Positions 63,905 to 64,000 of a stretch of 64,000 nucleotides of DNA are shown here, one piece after another (the stretch's first letter is position 1; each line of letters opens with the position of its first letter). A model generated the notes under the pieces. That model worked only from the letters and a program-made list of their open reading frames with translations, did no database searches and was not told the DNA's origin. The stretch is from contig NZ_JAPEMM010000001.1 of the NCBI RefSeq assembly GCF_026342735.1, positions 2,790,001-2,854,000 on the forward strand. Reading direction: 5' to 3'. Origin of the DNA: Streptomyces sp. NBC_00193 (lineage in GTDB: Bacteria; Actinomycetota; Actinomycetes; Streptomycetales; Streptomycetaceae). A program made the position numbers and the translations under genes.

Positions 63905-64000
63905 GGCCGGGCCATCATCGCACTGGCCTTAGGCGTCACATACGGCAGGTGCGACAGCCGGTTTGCATTCCCGCGCACGGATGCCCGGCCCCACCCCGCA

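Noticed and set aside
63905..64000. Possible gene at the right edge
   Set aside because: Only 96 bases remain and no start, ribosome site or recognisable coding segment can be supported.

Overview
The window is about 64 kb of a high-GC Streptomyces-type chromosome arm close to the replication origin. Codon use is strongly G/C at third positions. GTG and TTG starts are common, and four-base ATGA/GTGA stop-start overlaps recur. The marker genes dnaB, ptpA, ssgR-ssgA, thiC, cydA-cydB-cydCD, serS, pheA and dtpA-ecuC-sco stand in the order I recall for S. coelicolor and S. lividans. SsgA-like proteins are restricted to sporulating actinomycetes. Eight copies of the 16-bp ParB site parS (TGTTTCACGTGAAACA, one with a single mismatch) and clusters of DnaA boxes (TTGTCCACA/TTATCCACA) support an oriC-proximal position. 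The species cannot be fixed from this sequence. I found no insertion sequence, prophage, CRISPR array, rRNA or tRNA.

Layout. 1-11 kb: truncated MATE transporter, dnaB behind a DnaA-box cluster, a serine hydrolase, a winged-helix (AlkZ/YcaQ superfamily) protein, two GNAT acetyltransferases, a parS pair, a HAD phosphatase, a globin-FAD/NAD reductase, a Nudix hydrolase, and a three-gene operon (holin-like membrane protein, PtpA, PLP lyase). 11-17 kb: cupin, a small membrane protein, the ssgR-ssgA sporulation pair, a YibE/F-type membrane protein, and thiC under a TPP riboswitch. 17-24.5 kb: a glycosyltransferase divergent from a secreted collagen-like protein, an aldo/keto reductase, two parS sites, a second collagen-like protein, a membrane protein and a metallophosphoesterase. 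24.6-36.7 kb: LacI regulator, hisC-like aminotransferase, cyclophilin-like protein, then the Rex-operator-controlled cydA-cydB-cydCD operon with a DevS/DosT-like GAF histidine kinase directly downstream.

36.7-43.7 kb: parS, a small zinc-ribbon protein, an F420-type oxidoreductase, a translationally coupled HSP90-like/TPR pair, and KptA. 43.8-49.4 kb: a MIP channel and a tightly packed four-gene operon (M24 peptidase-like protein, alpha/beta hydrolase-SDR fusion, PF10118 metal-dependent hydrolase, MerR regulator). 49.6-53.2 kb: two interleaved ABC ATPase-permease pairs, then parS. 53.3-57.6 kb: rhomboid-like protein, HAD phosphatase overlapping serS, a 526-bp DnaA-box-rich gap, and pheA. 57.6-63.9 kb: extracytoplasmic copper genes on the minus strand (membrane protein, YcnI, Sco, EcuC, CopC-CopD fusion, DtpA), which in S. 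lividans supply copper for GlxA maturation and development.

Four points stand out. parS sites occur both in intergenic DNA and inside coding sequence. DnaA boxes are dense outside oriC. Two paralogous collagen-like proteins with Thr-rich triplets sit beside a glycosyltransferase. The HSP90-like chaperone is welded by a GTGA overlap to a large TPR protein carrying a His-Gly-rich insert.
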